A DNA stretch of 64,000 nucleotides from CAWBFD01 sp963788115 (lineage in GTDB: Bacteria > Actinomycetota > Thermoleophilia > Solirubrobacterales > 70-9), in contig CAWBFD010000004.1 in NCBI GenBank assembly GCA_963788115.1, forward strand, positions 124,001 to 188,000, in the 5' to 3' direction. Position numbers and translations under genes: made by a program. This document shows positions 63,957 through 64,000 of this stretch, piece by piece. Each line of letters starts with the position of its first letter. The stretch's first letter is position 1. The notes under the pieces were generated by a model. That model did not search any database. It was given only the letters and a program-made list of their open reading frames with translations, and had not been told where the DNA came from.

Positions 63957-64000
63957 ATGGAGAGCCTCAGGGGCCTGATCCTCTCGGGCGGGGCGGGAAC
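63957..64000 (+). CDS. Sugar nucleotidyltransferase, first 14 codons
   Basis: The window ends inside this gene. The visible residues MESLRGLILSGGAG match the start of RmlA-type glucose-1-phosphate thymidylyltransferases and related NTP-transferases, whose nucleotide-binding loop is LxGGxGTRL. The fragment is too short to say more. Confidence 0.65.
   Translation, partial: MESLRGLILSGGAG

Overview
The window is high-GC (about 70%) DNA from an actinobacterium, most likely of the Thermoleophilia/Solirubrobacterales type. This is inferred from the protein families and their architecture: a fused PafB-PafC-like WYL regulator, an Rpf-like transglycosylase behind a cyclic-di-AMP riboswitch, AbiEi/DUF559 proteins, and many genes whose -10 hexamer (TANNNT) sits only 5-10 nt before the start codon, so that the mRNA is probably leaderless. 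No ribosomal RNA or taxonomic marker is present, so the placement is an inference. There is one tRNA (Phe) and no CRISPR, insertion sequence or prophage.

Layout. 1-6418: tightly overlapping catabolic operon (molybdenum-hydroxylase Fe-S subunit, FAH-family hydrolase, ABM monooxygenase, cyclase-family hydrolase, stand-alone PPDK ATP-grasp domain, HD-cyclase fusion, zinc alcohol dehydrogenase, BKACE). 6475-9705: promoter, small ORF and a large LAL-type LuxR regulator. 9735-19500: membrane and housekeeping genes (RDD, GST, GlsB, nucleotide-sugar dehydrogenase, RibD-like reductase, EamA, AbiEi/DUF559, MMPL, RpiB). 19519-22254: VOC, SRPBCC-like, sulfotransferase, HAD. 22450-24706: sucCD behind an inverted-repeat element. 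24776-25629: c-di-AMP riboswitch, Rpf-like protein, and a 38-residue Flp-pilin-like peptide. 25733-32083: aminotransferase, VOC, DtxR, SDR, FAD oxidoreductase and a frameshifted VOC gene. 32107-33480: DmpA-type aminopeptidase next to decayed remains of two peptide-ABC ATPases. 33492-36586: MFS exporter, SigG-like sigma factor, Ohr. 36604-41847: HAD phosphatase carrying an in-frame insertion, DHPS-like protein, MrfA-like helicase, SLOG protein, SnoaL. 41899-49512: CHRD protein and a dipeptide ABC operon (methyltransferase, DppF, D, C, B, SBP) in which B and SBP each carry a frameshift. 49821-54438: tRNA-Phe, repeat-rich secreted protein, PhoD phosphatase, small ORFs. 54585-64000: TauE/SafE, YciI, YhaM-like, WYL regulator, HAD, MBL hydrolase, penicillin acylase, PPOX oxidase and the first codons of a sugar nucleotidyltransferase.

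The most unusual signal is a family of 160-200 bp palindromic elements at 28521-28682, 60879-61079 and 37414-37582, with a weaker relative at 22446-22613. Each has copy-specific terminal inverted repeats, a central hairpin and two conserved internal blocks. All lie directly upstream of, or inside, the 5' end of a gene, point the same way relative to that gene, and read the conserved blocks in the same frame as the gene. In the HAD phosphatase, removing exactly 168 bp restores a canonical protein start, so this copy is an in-frame insertion. The behaviour recalls Rickettsia palindromic elements, but I know of no description in this lineage.
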